From contig CAZFAP010000166.1 in the NCBI GenBank assembly GCA_964516325.1, positions 1 to 10,809 on the forward strand: DNA of 10,809 nt. The letters are read 5' to 3'. The notes under the pieces are model-generated. The model was not told the origin of the DNA, did no database searches, and saw nothing but the letters and a program-made list of their open reading frames with translations. Both the position numbers and the translations under genes were made by a program. The DNA comes from CAZFAP01 sp964516325. GTDB taxonomy: Bacteria > Auribacterota > JABMQX01. Of the stretch, positions 1 through 6,125 are shown one piece after another (position 1 is the first letter of the stretch; each line of letters opens with the position of its first letter).

Positions 1-109
1 TCTGGACCATCTTCTGGACATAATGGTCAACAGGCTTGCCGTCGCGCGTCAACCCCGGCTTTGTTCTGATAAGCTCCAGTTCGCTGTCCATCTCCTCTGC
101 TCGTCTCAT
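1..109 (-). CDS. Hypothetical protein, N-terminal part only (runs off the left edge)
   Basis: An open frame starts with ATG at 109 and continues past base 1, so only about 36 residues are visible. They begin MRRAEEMDSELELI and continue with a charged, helix-like segment ending near DHYVQKMVQ. The start is well supported. AAGGAG lies about 7 bases upstream of the ATG, and an in-frame TGA just upstream rules out a longer protein. The first 83 bases overlap the 3' end of the preceding small basic ORF in another frame, so the two are probably co-transcribed. I do not recognise the family. The second ATG at 91 is an alternative start but lacks the well-placed ribosome site. Confidence 0.65.
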   Translation of the reverse strand, partial: MRRAEEMDSELELIRTKPGLTRDGKPVDHYVQKMVQ

Positions 110-455
110 TCTTATTCTCCTTCACTTCACAATAGTGCTTTCGCGCCCCCTTCAGGTTTCTCGGCGTAGGGGCTTTTGCCTTCCGGCCATCTGGCCGACT
201 CGAACTTGCCAATGGCGTCAGAACGATTTCTTCGGTGAGCGCAGCTCGCGGGGGCCGTCCCTTGGTGACTTTTGGCCTGTGTGTAGGAACTGCAGCCGCC
301 TTCCGTATCGCCCCGGAGCCCTTCCTTCGAATCAAAAGCCCGGGCGGCTCTTCGGTCACTTCCCTGACCCTGCCCATAATTGCCAGCTCCTCAAAGTCCT
401 CCCACGCCAAATTCTCTGGGTCTACGCCGTCAACTAATACAAACGCATTAAGCAA
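27..455 (-). CDS. Small basic protein, 5' end altered by the adjacent IS630
   Basis: The open frame encodes up to 142 residues from a TTG at 455. That TTG lies inside the terminal repeat of the IS630 element, so it is probably not the original start. From about residue 8 the product looks like ordinary protein (VDGVDPENLAWEDFEELA). It then becomes basic, with AT-hook-like patches such as KGRPPRA and RRKGSG, so nucleic-acid binding is possible but unproven. An internal ATG at 377 has GAGGAG nine bases upstream and would give a 116-residue product from the present sequence. The last 28 residues overlap the next gene in another frame and may not be conserved. If the IS is removed, the frame stays open to the right without an obvious start codon. 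I do not recognise the family. Confidence 0.5.
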   Translation of the reverse strand: MLNAFVLVDGVDPENLAWEDFEELAIMGRVREVTEEPPGLLIRRKGSGAIRKAAAVPTHRPKVTKGRPPRAALTEEIVLTPLASSSRPDGRKAKAPTPRNLKGARKHYCEVKENKNETSRGDGQRTGAYQNKAGVDARRQAC

Positions 456-1486
456 TGTTACATAATCCTTTTACTTTGTTGGGGCTGCAAGAACGAGTCG
501 TCGTTTGGATGCTCTCCCATATGGCATCGAGGGTTTCGAACCAGTGATTCGTGGTGGCCTCATAGCGGAGTTGACGCCAGAGCCGCTCCTCCAGGTTCAG
601 GGCAGGTTGGTATCCCGGCGGACATTTCAGGTGCAACCGTACATGCGTTTTCACAAAGGAGTCCACTTCTTCTCCTCTATGCCACTGGGCTCTATCGACA
701 TACAGCCAAATCGTATATCCTCGGAGTCGCGCATAGAGATGTCTGAGACACTCCAAGAACCCCTCTCGGTTTCCCTCGGGCAGCCTCAGGATGCCCCTTC
801 GACCCAGCAAAGGCGCCACCCACCCGAAAACGTTCAGTCTCTTGCGATGTTGGCTGGTCGTGGGGATGCGAAGGCGTTTTCCTTTCTTCGCCCAACCCAT
901 GCCCAGACGGGGATGCAAGGTGAAACCGGTTTCATCCTCAAAAACAATTGTCTCACTCGGTCCCAGACTCCGGAGTTTTTTTTAACGCCTTCCGGAATCG
1001 CTTCGCTTGCTCCGCTCGTCCCTGAAGATACGAATAGCTGGCCCGTTTCAGGGAATACCCCAACCGATGCATCCAGTACTGAGCCTGGCGGACCTTCAGC
1101 TTTATGCCAAACTCTCGTCTCAGGTGAACCACAAGAGTGGGACCATCCCAACGAACCCGATTCAGCCCGAACTCCGAGGGGGACTTCTCCAAATTCGCTT
1201 CCAGTTCCGGGCGAATCTCTGGCGTTAAACGGGAGGGACGTCCCGGCCTTTTCTTGCGCTTCAGGGACACTAAACCCGCCTCGTTCACCTTGTGGACCCA
1301 AAGATTCAGGCTCTGGCGCGTCAGTCCCAGCACCTTCGCGATCCAGCTGCGACTCTGTCCCTCCAAGACCAGCAGCAAAGCTGCTATCTTCAGGCCAATA
1401 TAGGCCCCCGGAATTGTCCGAGCCAGGTCCAAGAGCCGCTCACGAGTTACTTCAGGATGCGTTACAGTCAAGGTTGGCTTTCTCAT
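448..1486 (-). CDS. IS630-family transposase in two frames (frameshift at A8)
   Basis: The first frame starts at ATG 1486 and stops at 953. It encodes an N-terminal helix-turn-helix region (around LGLTRQSLNLWVHKVNEAG), a basic GRPSRLTPE linker and a second winged-helix-like part. The second frame runs from about 981 to the TAA at 448 and carries the catalytic core: FEDETGF (first Asp), LYVDRAQWHRG (second Asp) and YQPALNLEERLW (Glu). The second Asp and the Glu are separated by exactly 34 residues, as in the IS630/Tc1-mariner group. The two parts join at eight As (minus strand, 983-976). Skipping one A, or reading seven, gives a continuous product of about 345 residues, normal for the family. 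The second frame has a TAA just before the A tract and no ATG there, so it depends on slippage. The alternative is a disabling indel. Confidence 0.85.
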
Positions 1487-1506
1487 GGTTACAGGCTACC
1501 ATGAGA
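1481..1506 (-). promoter_or_regulatory. 9-bp inverted repeat over the transposase start, with a TTGACA box
   Basis: TCTCATGGT (1481-1489) and ACCATGAGA (1498-1506) are perfect 9-bp arms around an 8-base loop. The transposase ATG sits inside the left arm. A perfect TTGACA lies just upstream on the minus strand (1516-1521). At 17-bp spacing the matching -10 position reads TAGCCT (1493-1498), a weak match that would place the transcript start at about the ATG itself. No Shine-Dalgarno is evident. A hairpin over the start codon could limit transposase translation in transcripts entering from outside. This role is inferred. Confidence 0.4.
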
Positions 1507-1540
1507 CAAGCTATATGTCAATATATTTATCGCGTTCGTA

Positions 1541-1882
1541 TTAATCGGGGAAAATACGTTTCCGGATCATGAAAAAGATGATGACAGTCAAAACCATCCA
1601 GAAGATCGCGCCCTCGCGGGTCATGCTGAAACGAATCAGCCCAATACCTGCCGTTGCGAGAGTCATGGCAAGGGCGATGCAGATGAGAAGTCTCAGCACG
1701 TCGGCAAGGGTTATCCTTCGTTCCTCAAAACGCAACGATCGCCAGCCACTTTCCAGCCGTGCAATCAATCGTGAGAACAGACTCTCCTTTCGTCGAGGTG
1801 GCTCATCAGTAAAATCGTCAAACCCGACGCCATTCTCGTCATCCTGGCTTTCGCCATCTTGTTCTTCGTCATCCCACTCCAT
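1541..1882 (-). CDS. Small acidic-headed membrane protein, two predicted spans
   Basis: A 113-residue protein. The first 30 or so residues are strongly acidic (MEWDDEEQDGESQDDENG). An amphipathic, arginine-rich stretch follows (about 33-58, SLFSRLIARLESGWRSLRF). Two hydrophobic segments come next, about residues 64-86 (LLICIALAMTLATAGIGLI) and 93-106 (IFWMVLTVIIFFMI), with a basic end, RKRIF. The start ATG has GAGGAG six bases upstream. It lies 60 bp downstream of the primase gene, in the same direction, so it may belong to that operon. The IS630 begins immediately after its stop codon and may separate it from former downstream partners. I do not recognise the family. A membrane anchor or partner for a soluble neighbour is possible. 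Confidence 0.75.
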   Translation of the reverse strand: MEWDDEEQDGESQDDENGVGFDDFTDEPPRRKESLFSRLIARLESGWRSLRFEERRITLADVLRLLICIALAMTLATAGIGLIRFSMTREGAIFWMVLTVIIFFMIRKRIFPD

Positions 1883-1942
1883 TTTTGTCTCCTCTGCTTT
1901 GCCAAGCGTGCCTGTTGTTGATGCACAACCCGGGGACTCAGC

Positions 1943-3016
1943 CTATGCCTTGTCCCCGGAGTTGCCACCCTGAGAAGCGGTTGCCGCCGGAGAGGCTCCC
2001 GCAGCCTCATCGGGCGAGCTCTCCCTCCGCTGCTCCACAAACCTCCTATAGTATTCGCAGTTGTTTACTCCAAGACACTCGACAACGCTCCTGAGAGGGC
2101 TGTCTGGAGCACACCCGTACTCATACTCTCCGGAAAAGACGGACCGGAGAACATTCACCAGCTCGTGGCCGCTCAGCGGCGGCTTATTCCTGAGATTCCA
2201 AACCTTCAGCATGACCAGCGCTTCCTTGAAACTCATGCCGAGCCTCCTTGCTTCAGTCGCGACGATACATGCTGCCTGGTTGCGCTTTCCTTGCTCAGTC
2301 CCTGAAGCAAGCAGGGCTTTCACGCAGGGCTTGAGCACTCGAACAGTCAGGGCAGGACTTGTGTTCCGCGTTCTTTCGTGAGGGCGGCGTTTATCCTCAG
2401 GCAACTGCTCCGACAAAGCTTCTCCATCGTGACGCTTGACCGACTGAAGAAAAGCTACCTGGTCAGGATAGGGAACCAGGTCTTTATTCACGAAGAGACA
2501 CCTTCTGCCTGTCTCCTGGTGCACACCTAAACCCAATTTGATCAGGTTGCCAAGCTTCTTCCCGTCTTCAACTCGATCCTGTTTCGGGAACGCCTCGTTG
2601 CCACAAGAAACCGCACTGCCAATCTGTCTTGCCTTCCAATTCGCGATGGGCTGAGAGAAGAAGCAGATGACGTGAAACCCTTTCTTTCCTGAGTCGAGAA
2701 CGGCGGGTTCTATTCCATATTGTTGCATGGCTTCCACGACCGCTCTCACCCTGGAGGGGTCTTTCGAATCTATGTCAACAGCCAACCACCTCGTCCTCTC
2801 CATGCCGGGGTAGATGCCGATGGTGATTTCTCCTCTCAAATGCCGCAGGATGACCTTGTCGTCCAATGTCTGCCTCACCGGTTGGTATATGCAGCCATCC
2901 TGGGTTTTGATTTGAACTGCGTAGACGTCCCTCCGATCAAGGAATAGGACCTTGACTATTGCCGTCAATGCGGCTTCTGATACCTCATTTAATGAAAAAC
3001 TCTGTTCGTCAACCAT
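1943..3016 (-). CDS. Archaeo-eukaryotic primase (AEP), TOTE-like primase-polymerase
   Basis: With the ATG at 3016 the protein has 357 residues. Residues 14-85 match the layout of TOTE-system AEP domains: a VLFLDRRDVYA start, an HLRGEITIGIYP stretch, then WLAVDIDSKD with the metal-binding pair D81 and D83. KKGFHVICFF (111-120) provides the catalytic His115. AFPKQD and GNLIKLGLGVHQETGRR (142-172) form the nucleotide-binding part, followed by YPDQVAFL. From about 240, EQGKRNQAACIVATEARRLG resembles the helical PriCT-type region. Near the end, C302, C314 and C320 could bind zinc or an iron-sulphur cluster. It probably synthesises primers or DNA on single-stranded templates. The frame is open upstream to a GTG at 3145 overlapping the previous stop, but those 43 residues look non-conserved. 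The 3016 ATG lacks a clear Shine-Dalgarno, so the start remains uncertain. Confidence 0.85.
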   Translation of the reverse strand: MVDEQSFSLNEVSEAALTAIVKVLFLDRRDVYAVQIKTQDGCIYQPVRQTLDDKVILRHLRGEITIGIYPGMERTRWLAVDIDSKDPSRVRAVVEAMQQYGIEPAVLDSGKKGFHVICFFSQPIANWKARQIGSAVSCGNEAFPKQDRVEDGKKLGNLIKLGLGVHQETGRRCLFVNKDLVPYPDQVAFLQSVKRHDGEALSEQLPEDKRRPHERTRNTSPALTVRVLKPCVKALLASGTEQGKRNQAACIVATEARRLGMSFKEALVMLKVWNLRNKPPLSGHELVNVLRSVFSGEYEYGCAPDSPLRSVVECLGVNNCEYYRRFVEQRRESSPDEAAGASPAATASQGGNSGDKA

Positions 3017-3121
3017 TTTCGTGCCCACGTTCGCGGATGCGCGAAACCCTCCTGTTCTTGACGGGCTTCGCCACGCTTCCCTCCTACTGAAGTCTGATTC
3101 TCGTCTTCTGGCATGCTCGCA

Positions 3122-3151
3122 GGAGAGGAAGGACAACCTCCTCACCTCTCC
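3122..3151 (-). promoter_or_regulatory. Hairpin at the junction of the 96-residue gene and the primase gene
   Basis: GGAGAGG (3122-3128) and CCTCTCC (3145-3151) are perfect 7-bp arms. The hairpin covers the end of the upstream gene (TGA at 3142-3144), the overlapping GTG (3145) that could start a longer primase form, and the GAGGAGG ribosome-binding sequence on the minus strand. It could control which primase start is used by hiding that ribosome site. This is inference from sequence symmetry. Confidence 0.35.
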
Positions 3152-3432
3152 GCTGCTCTTGCCTCGTCAATGAGCTGAGACGCCTGCCTTTTCGTTAACC
3201 CGGGCTCGACCTCGACCCCTAAGTCACGCAGGAAGGCGATCTGTCGCTCGGTTGCTGCATCACCATTGCCCCGCTCTTTTTCTTGGCGAATCTCCTGCAT
3301 TCGCCTATCGCGAGCACACTCCTGGAGAATGCCGAGGGCTACCTCGGGGCTGTTGACCTTGCCCAAGATGCCTCCGTAAAGACCCAGGTACGTCTCGAAT
3401 CTCTTTTCGACAAACTCATTTTCTTGTTCCAT
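3142..3432 (-). CDS. Small 96-residue protein, primase partner, unknown function
   Basis: MEQENEFVEKRFETYLGLYG begins a charged helical N-terminal half. The last 38 residues (ATERQIAFLRDLGVEVEPG, then LTKRQASQLIDEA) form a compact helical module of the type ATxxQ..yLxdLG......LTkxxAsxlI. I know this pattern as a short tail on phage and mobile-element replication proteins; its function is not established here. Upstream, a perfect AAAGGAGG lies 17 bases before the ATG at 3432, with a second weak AGGT between. This is unusually long spacing, so either the leader folds or the start is misplaced. The stop overlaps a possible GTG start of the primase, which argues for one operon and probable joint function on DNA. 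Confidence 0.75.
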   Translation of the reverse strand: MEQENEFVEKRFETYLGLYGGILGKVNSPEVALGILQECARDRRMQEIRQEKERGNGDAATERQIAFLRDLGVEVEPGLTKRQASQLIDEARAAER

Positions 3433-3473
3433 TTTTTTCTACCTAATTACCTCCTTTCAGCTATTTCCTCATC

Positions 3474-3487
3474 GCGGGTTGTCCCGC
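3474..3487. promoter_or_regulatory. Leader hairpin before the 96-residue gene
   Basis: GCGGG and CCCGC are perfect 5-bp arms around a four-base TTGT loop. On the minus-strand transcript the hairpin sits about 20 bases upstream of the AAAGGAGG ribosome site of the gene starting at 3432. No run of T follows on that strand, so it is not a typical terminator. It adds to the unusual density of stems in this 420-bp gap. Confidence 0.35.
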
Positions 3488-3587
3488 AGATGAACATGAA
3501 GCCAAGCGACCTTACCTGCCAAAGCAACGCTGCCATGCTATTCCGTCCCTCTCGTCTTGATGTTGTTTGCCCTTGCTTGATGTTTCA

Positions 3588-3807
3588 ATTTCCGTTCGCT
3601 TAAAGGTCACTCTCAAGTGACCCCTATTGAAAGAGAAGAACGGAAATGACGGGGATGGCGTGGTCAGCAGACCGAACAAGCTTAAATGGTTAGGTTTACC
3701 GCCTTTTATGCTTTTCAGCCATCCCCGTCGGTATCTTCGGGGCAAAGCGCCGATAAGGCGGCGCCTCCTTCAGGAGCGAAGGGCTTAAATAGCCGGGAGC
3801 TTTGTTC
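3588..3807. ncRNA. Candidate structured RNA, several nested perfect stems
   Basis: The 3433-3853 gap holds no convincing gene but contains a series of long complementary arms. Domain A: ATTTCCGTTC (3588-3597) pairs with GAACGGAAAT (3638-3647), 10 bp, enclosing GGTCACT/AGTGACC (3605-3611/3616-3622). Domain B begins at the next base: GACGGGGATGGC (3648-3659) pairs with GCCATCCCCGTC (3718-3729), 12 bp perfect, with a small internal hairpin GGTC-agca-GACC. Domain C: 3740-3748 pairs with 3799-3807 (core CAAAGC/GCTTTG, flanked by wobble pairs). It encloses GCCG/CGGC (3749-3752/3759-3762), CTCC-ttca-GGAG (3765-3776) and GGCT/AGCC (3782-3785/3791-3794), a multi-branch junction. CCGAAC (3672-3677, in the domain B loop) can also pair with GTTCGG (3804-3809), a possible pseudoknot or switch. 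The strand is not settled. If minus, it lies in the operon between the VWA gene and the 96-residue gene. I match it to no known class. Confidence 0.5.
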
Positions 3808-3853
3808 GGATTCAGCGACCGGATTTTTATGCGTTTCGAGCCGCCGTGGGTTT

Positions 3854-4540
3854 TCACTTCACCTGCCTCAATGCCAACGCTTCAAACCTTTTCACGAGCA
3901 TGGGAACATTCCTGATGAACCAGTATCTGAGTTCACCGTTCACCACAGAAGCCATCTTCTTCAATTGCTCTTCATTCACCTCTGATGGCGAGCCGCCGAT
4001 TCCGATGATGTCGAGTTGAACGCCGAACTGCTTGAGTTTCTTAGCCACGGGTTCTGGGTCACCGCCTTCGTTGGCGTGCCCGTCGGTCAGCATGAGCACC
4101 CGCGCTTGGCAGCTCGAATACTTGCTCGCGATACTTCCGGCGAGGCTCAATCCAGAAGCCATATTCGTGTTTCCGTCACCCTGCAGACCACGCACTTTCG
4201 CTTCGATGCGAGCGAACTCCTGACCAACCGGTAACGGGGGACACTTGATCTTCCCTTTGTCGCCAAAGCTGACAAGCGCGGCCATGCTTTTAGGGCTCGC
4301 GCGCTGCAACTTTCTCAGAAAAGCACAGCTTGCTACTTTGGCCCCGTCGAGCCGAGTGGGCTTGTAATCGTCTGCGAACATGCTCCCGCTTTCGTCGATG
4401 ACCAACACCTCTAAGCGGGGCCCTGAAGCTCGCCTCGACGTTCTTGCATTACGGTTAGCCTCAGCCAGTACGCGGTTTTCCTCGCTTGGGATACCGAGAA
4501 AGCTTTTGAGCTTTCCCATCAGACTTTTTTGGCTTTGCAT
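3854..4540 (-). CDS. von Willebrand factor A (VWA) domain protein, TerY/YegL-like
   Basis: A 228-residue protein that is almost entirely one VWA domain. The metal-ion-dependent adhesion site is complete: DESGSM (D49, S51, S53), T125 in GDGNTNMASG and D153 in LTDGHANEGG. The hydrophobic strands LEVLVI, AALVSFG, ARVLMLT and LDIIGIG mark the Rossmann-like core. There is no signal peptide or membrane span, so it is cytoplasmic. The start ATG at 4540 lies inside the 3' end of the Hsp70 gene (22-bp overlap), so translation is probably coupled. Cytoplasmic VWA proteins of this type (TerY, YegL) usually act as metal-dependent scaffolds, and Hsp70-like partners are known around them. A role as adaptor for the Hsp70-GrpE pair is inferred from this overlap. 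Confidence 0.9.
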   Translation of the reverse strand: MQSQKSLMGKLKSFLGIPSEENRVLAEANRNARTSRRASGPRLEVLVIDESGSMFADDYKPTRLDGAKVASCAFLRKLQRASPKSMAALVSFGDKGKIKCPPLPVGQEFARIEAKVRGLQGDGNTNMASGLSLAGSIASKYSSCQARVLMLTDGHANEGGDPEPVAKKLKQFGVQLDIIGIGGSPSEVNEEQLKKMASVVNGELRYWFIRNVPMLVKRFEALALRQVK

Positions 4541-6123
4541 GGTCCTTTCCTCCCTTTCGATTGAGGGGCCTGTTTTGCCGCCCCGGCTCCCTGCTTCGCC
4601 CGCTCTTTCTGGTAGTGGTCTACCGTGATATTTGCCGTCTTGCCTGAAACCAGGTCCTTGACGTTCACGTCAACCATTCCCGATTCGTCATACGCCATCG
4701 TGACCTCGAGGGATTCCTCCTCAGGACTCCTCGGCGGCAGGGTCAATTCTTTCTCGCCCACAATCAGACAATCCTTAATCGCCTGGCCGTCCTCGCCCTG
4801 AAGCACAATCACCTTGAACTTGTCCTGCTCTGGTTCAACAGACGCAAACCTTTTGGATAGGGTGTGGGGAATCGGCGTGTTCTTTTCCAGGATCACGGCG
4901 CAGTACAGAGCCGACGACACACGATCCTGCACCGCCACGCCGAGACTGTGCGGCATAACGTCGCGGCTCTCGATGGCAGGCGCGGGAATCGCCTGTAGGT
5001 TGTTGTCAACAAGAACACCCCCGGACTTCCAGACAAGCTGTCCGGCTTTGATGGCAGCGCCTTCCGCGACCGCTGTGTCAGGGCTCACGCTGCCTCCCAT
5101 GATCTTCTTCTCCCCAAAGATGTCGGCTATCGTTTTTTTGAATGCGGGGATGCGGCTTGAACCACCGATCAGAAGGACATGGTCCACATCCCCCACATCC
5201 AGTTTGGCGTCCTGGATCGCCTGGAGAGTCACGTTCTTGACCCTCGACATTAACGGAGCAATAGCCTTGTTCAACTGCTCTCTCGTGATGTCCAGCACCA
5301 CCTGCTTGTTCTCGGCGCGAGCGACGAGCTTCACCTCTCTCTTCGACGAGAGCAATTCCTTGGCCCGAACGCACTCCGACCAGATGCCGTAGAGGTCAGC
5401 AGGGCAGTGTTTCTCGCTGATGTCAATGCCGTGCTCGGCTTTGAACTTCTCCTTCACCATCTCGAGGGGAATCTCGTCAACGTCTTTGCCGCCGAGCTTG
5501 GGGTCGCCGGCGCTGGCAATCACGTCAGCTCTGCCTCCCCCAAACTGCACAATCGCGACGTCAAACGTCCCCTGGCCGAAGTCCGCCACTGCAACAAGCA
5601 TGTCGCCCCGGTTCTCGCTTAACCCAAAGGCAAGAGCCGCCGCCATCGGCTCATTTATGAGCTGGAGCACCGTGATGCCGGCCATCTCCGCTGCGAGCTT
5701 GATGGCCTGACGCTGGTCGTCCTTGAAAGCAGCGGGCACTGTGACCACAACCTCCCTCGCAGCAAGGTCGTCCCCGAAGTACTCAATCGCGGACTGCCGG
5801 AGATACTCGAAGATTTTCGTGGCGACCGTCACCGGTGTGACATTCACCCCGTTCACGACGAGGTAAACCTTGGCCGAGCCGATGTCACGCTTCGCTTCCT
5901 TGACCGTCCTCTCCGGGGCAACAAACATCATGCTCTCGGCTGCGACTCCTACAAGGACCTCCTGAGAGTCCGGCGAGAAATAGACAATTGACGGTGTCTT
6001 TGCACCGCCATCGCGGTTCGGGATGACCTTTGGTCTGCCGGTCTCGTCGAGATACGCACCTTTACTGAAACCTGTCCCGTGATCCATCCCGCATACCTGA
6101 CTGTTCTTTTTCTTCTCTCTCAT
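4519..6123 (-). CDS. Divergent Hsp70/DnaK-like chaperone lacking the C-terminal lid
   Basis: A 534-residue Hsp70-family protein; canonical DnaK has about 640. The nucleotide-binding domain is clear: phosphate-1 MDHGTGFS (13-20, usually DLGTTNS), the AKRDIG region around K78, INEPMAAALAFG (156-167), phosphate-2 ADFGQGTFDVA (180-190), adenosine motif LLIGGSSRIP (317-326) and SPDTAVAEGAAIKAG (347-361). The linker and start of the beta substrate domain are at about 387-400 (RDVMPHSLGVAV); the usual hydrophobic linker is replaced by polar residues. The beta domain continues to about residue 503. The helical lid is missing, and the protein ends in a short Lys/Ala/Gln-rich tail. It starts 2 bp after the GrpE-like stop with AGGAG in front, and overlaps the VWA gene at its end. 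The altered motifs and missing lid suggest a specialised partner rather than the housekeeping DnaK. Confidence 0.93.
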   Translation of the reverse strand: MREKKKNSQVCGMDHGTGFSKGAYLDETGRPKVIPNRDGGAKTPSIVYFSPDSQEVLVGVAAESMMFVAPERTVKEAKRDIGSAKVYLVVNGVNVTPVTVATKIFEYLRQSAIEYFGDDLAAREVVVTVPAAFKDDQRQAIKLAAEMAGITVLQLINEPMAAALAFGLSENRGDMLVAVADFGQGTFDVAIVQFGGGRADVIASAGDPKLGGKDVDEIPLEMVKEKFKAEHGIDISEKHCPADLYGIWSECVRAKELLSSKREVKLVARAENKQVVLDITREQLNKAIAPLMSRVKNVTLQAIQDAKLDVGDVDHVLLIGGSSRIPAFKKTIADIFGEKKIMGGSVSPDTAVAEGAAIKAGQLVWKSGGVLVDNNLQAIPAPAIESRDVMPHSLGVAVQDRVSSALYCAVILEKNTPIPHTLSKRFASVEPEQDKFKVIVLQGEDGQAIKDCLIVGEKELTLPPRSPEEESLEVTMAYDESGMVDVNVKDLVSGKTANITVDHYQKERAKQGAGAAKQAPQSKGRKGPCKAKKV

Positions 6124-6125
6124 CT

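Larger units (their letters stand above)
437..1541 (-). mobile_element. IS630-family insertion sequence, about 1.1 kb
   Basis: The element carries one DD34E transposase on the minus strand. Its ends are imperfect inverted repeats. Reading inward from 437 on plus and from 1541 on minus, both begin ATAC(A/G)AACGC, then share TAA and a later ACATA, about 19 of 31 positions ungapped. Both ends are flanked by TA (435-436 and 1542-1543), the target duplicated by IS630/Tc1-mariner elements. Because each end reads TAATAC, the boundary could equally be 440-1538 with the inner TA pair. The element separates the 1541-1882 membrane protein gene from the small basic ORF. Removing it leaves the membrane protein ending at the same residue. 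Confidence 0.85.

Noticed and set aside
505..1572. Long plus-strand ORF of 355 codons
   Set aside because: It is antisense to the IS630 transposase, is Pro/Ser/Arg-rich with no domain character, and the opposite strand carries the clear DD34E motifs.
3512..3745. 77-codon minus ORF in the structured gap
   Set aside because: The translation is low-complexity and it runs through the perfect inverted repeats, which explain the sequence better.
3730..3790. Resemblance of ATCTTCGGGGCA to the start of an FMN riboswitch
   Set aside because: Only the first dozen bases are similar; the other conserved FMN-element segments are missing, and a riboflavin gene is not nearby.
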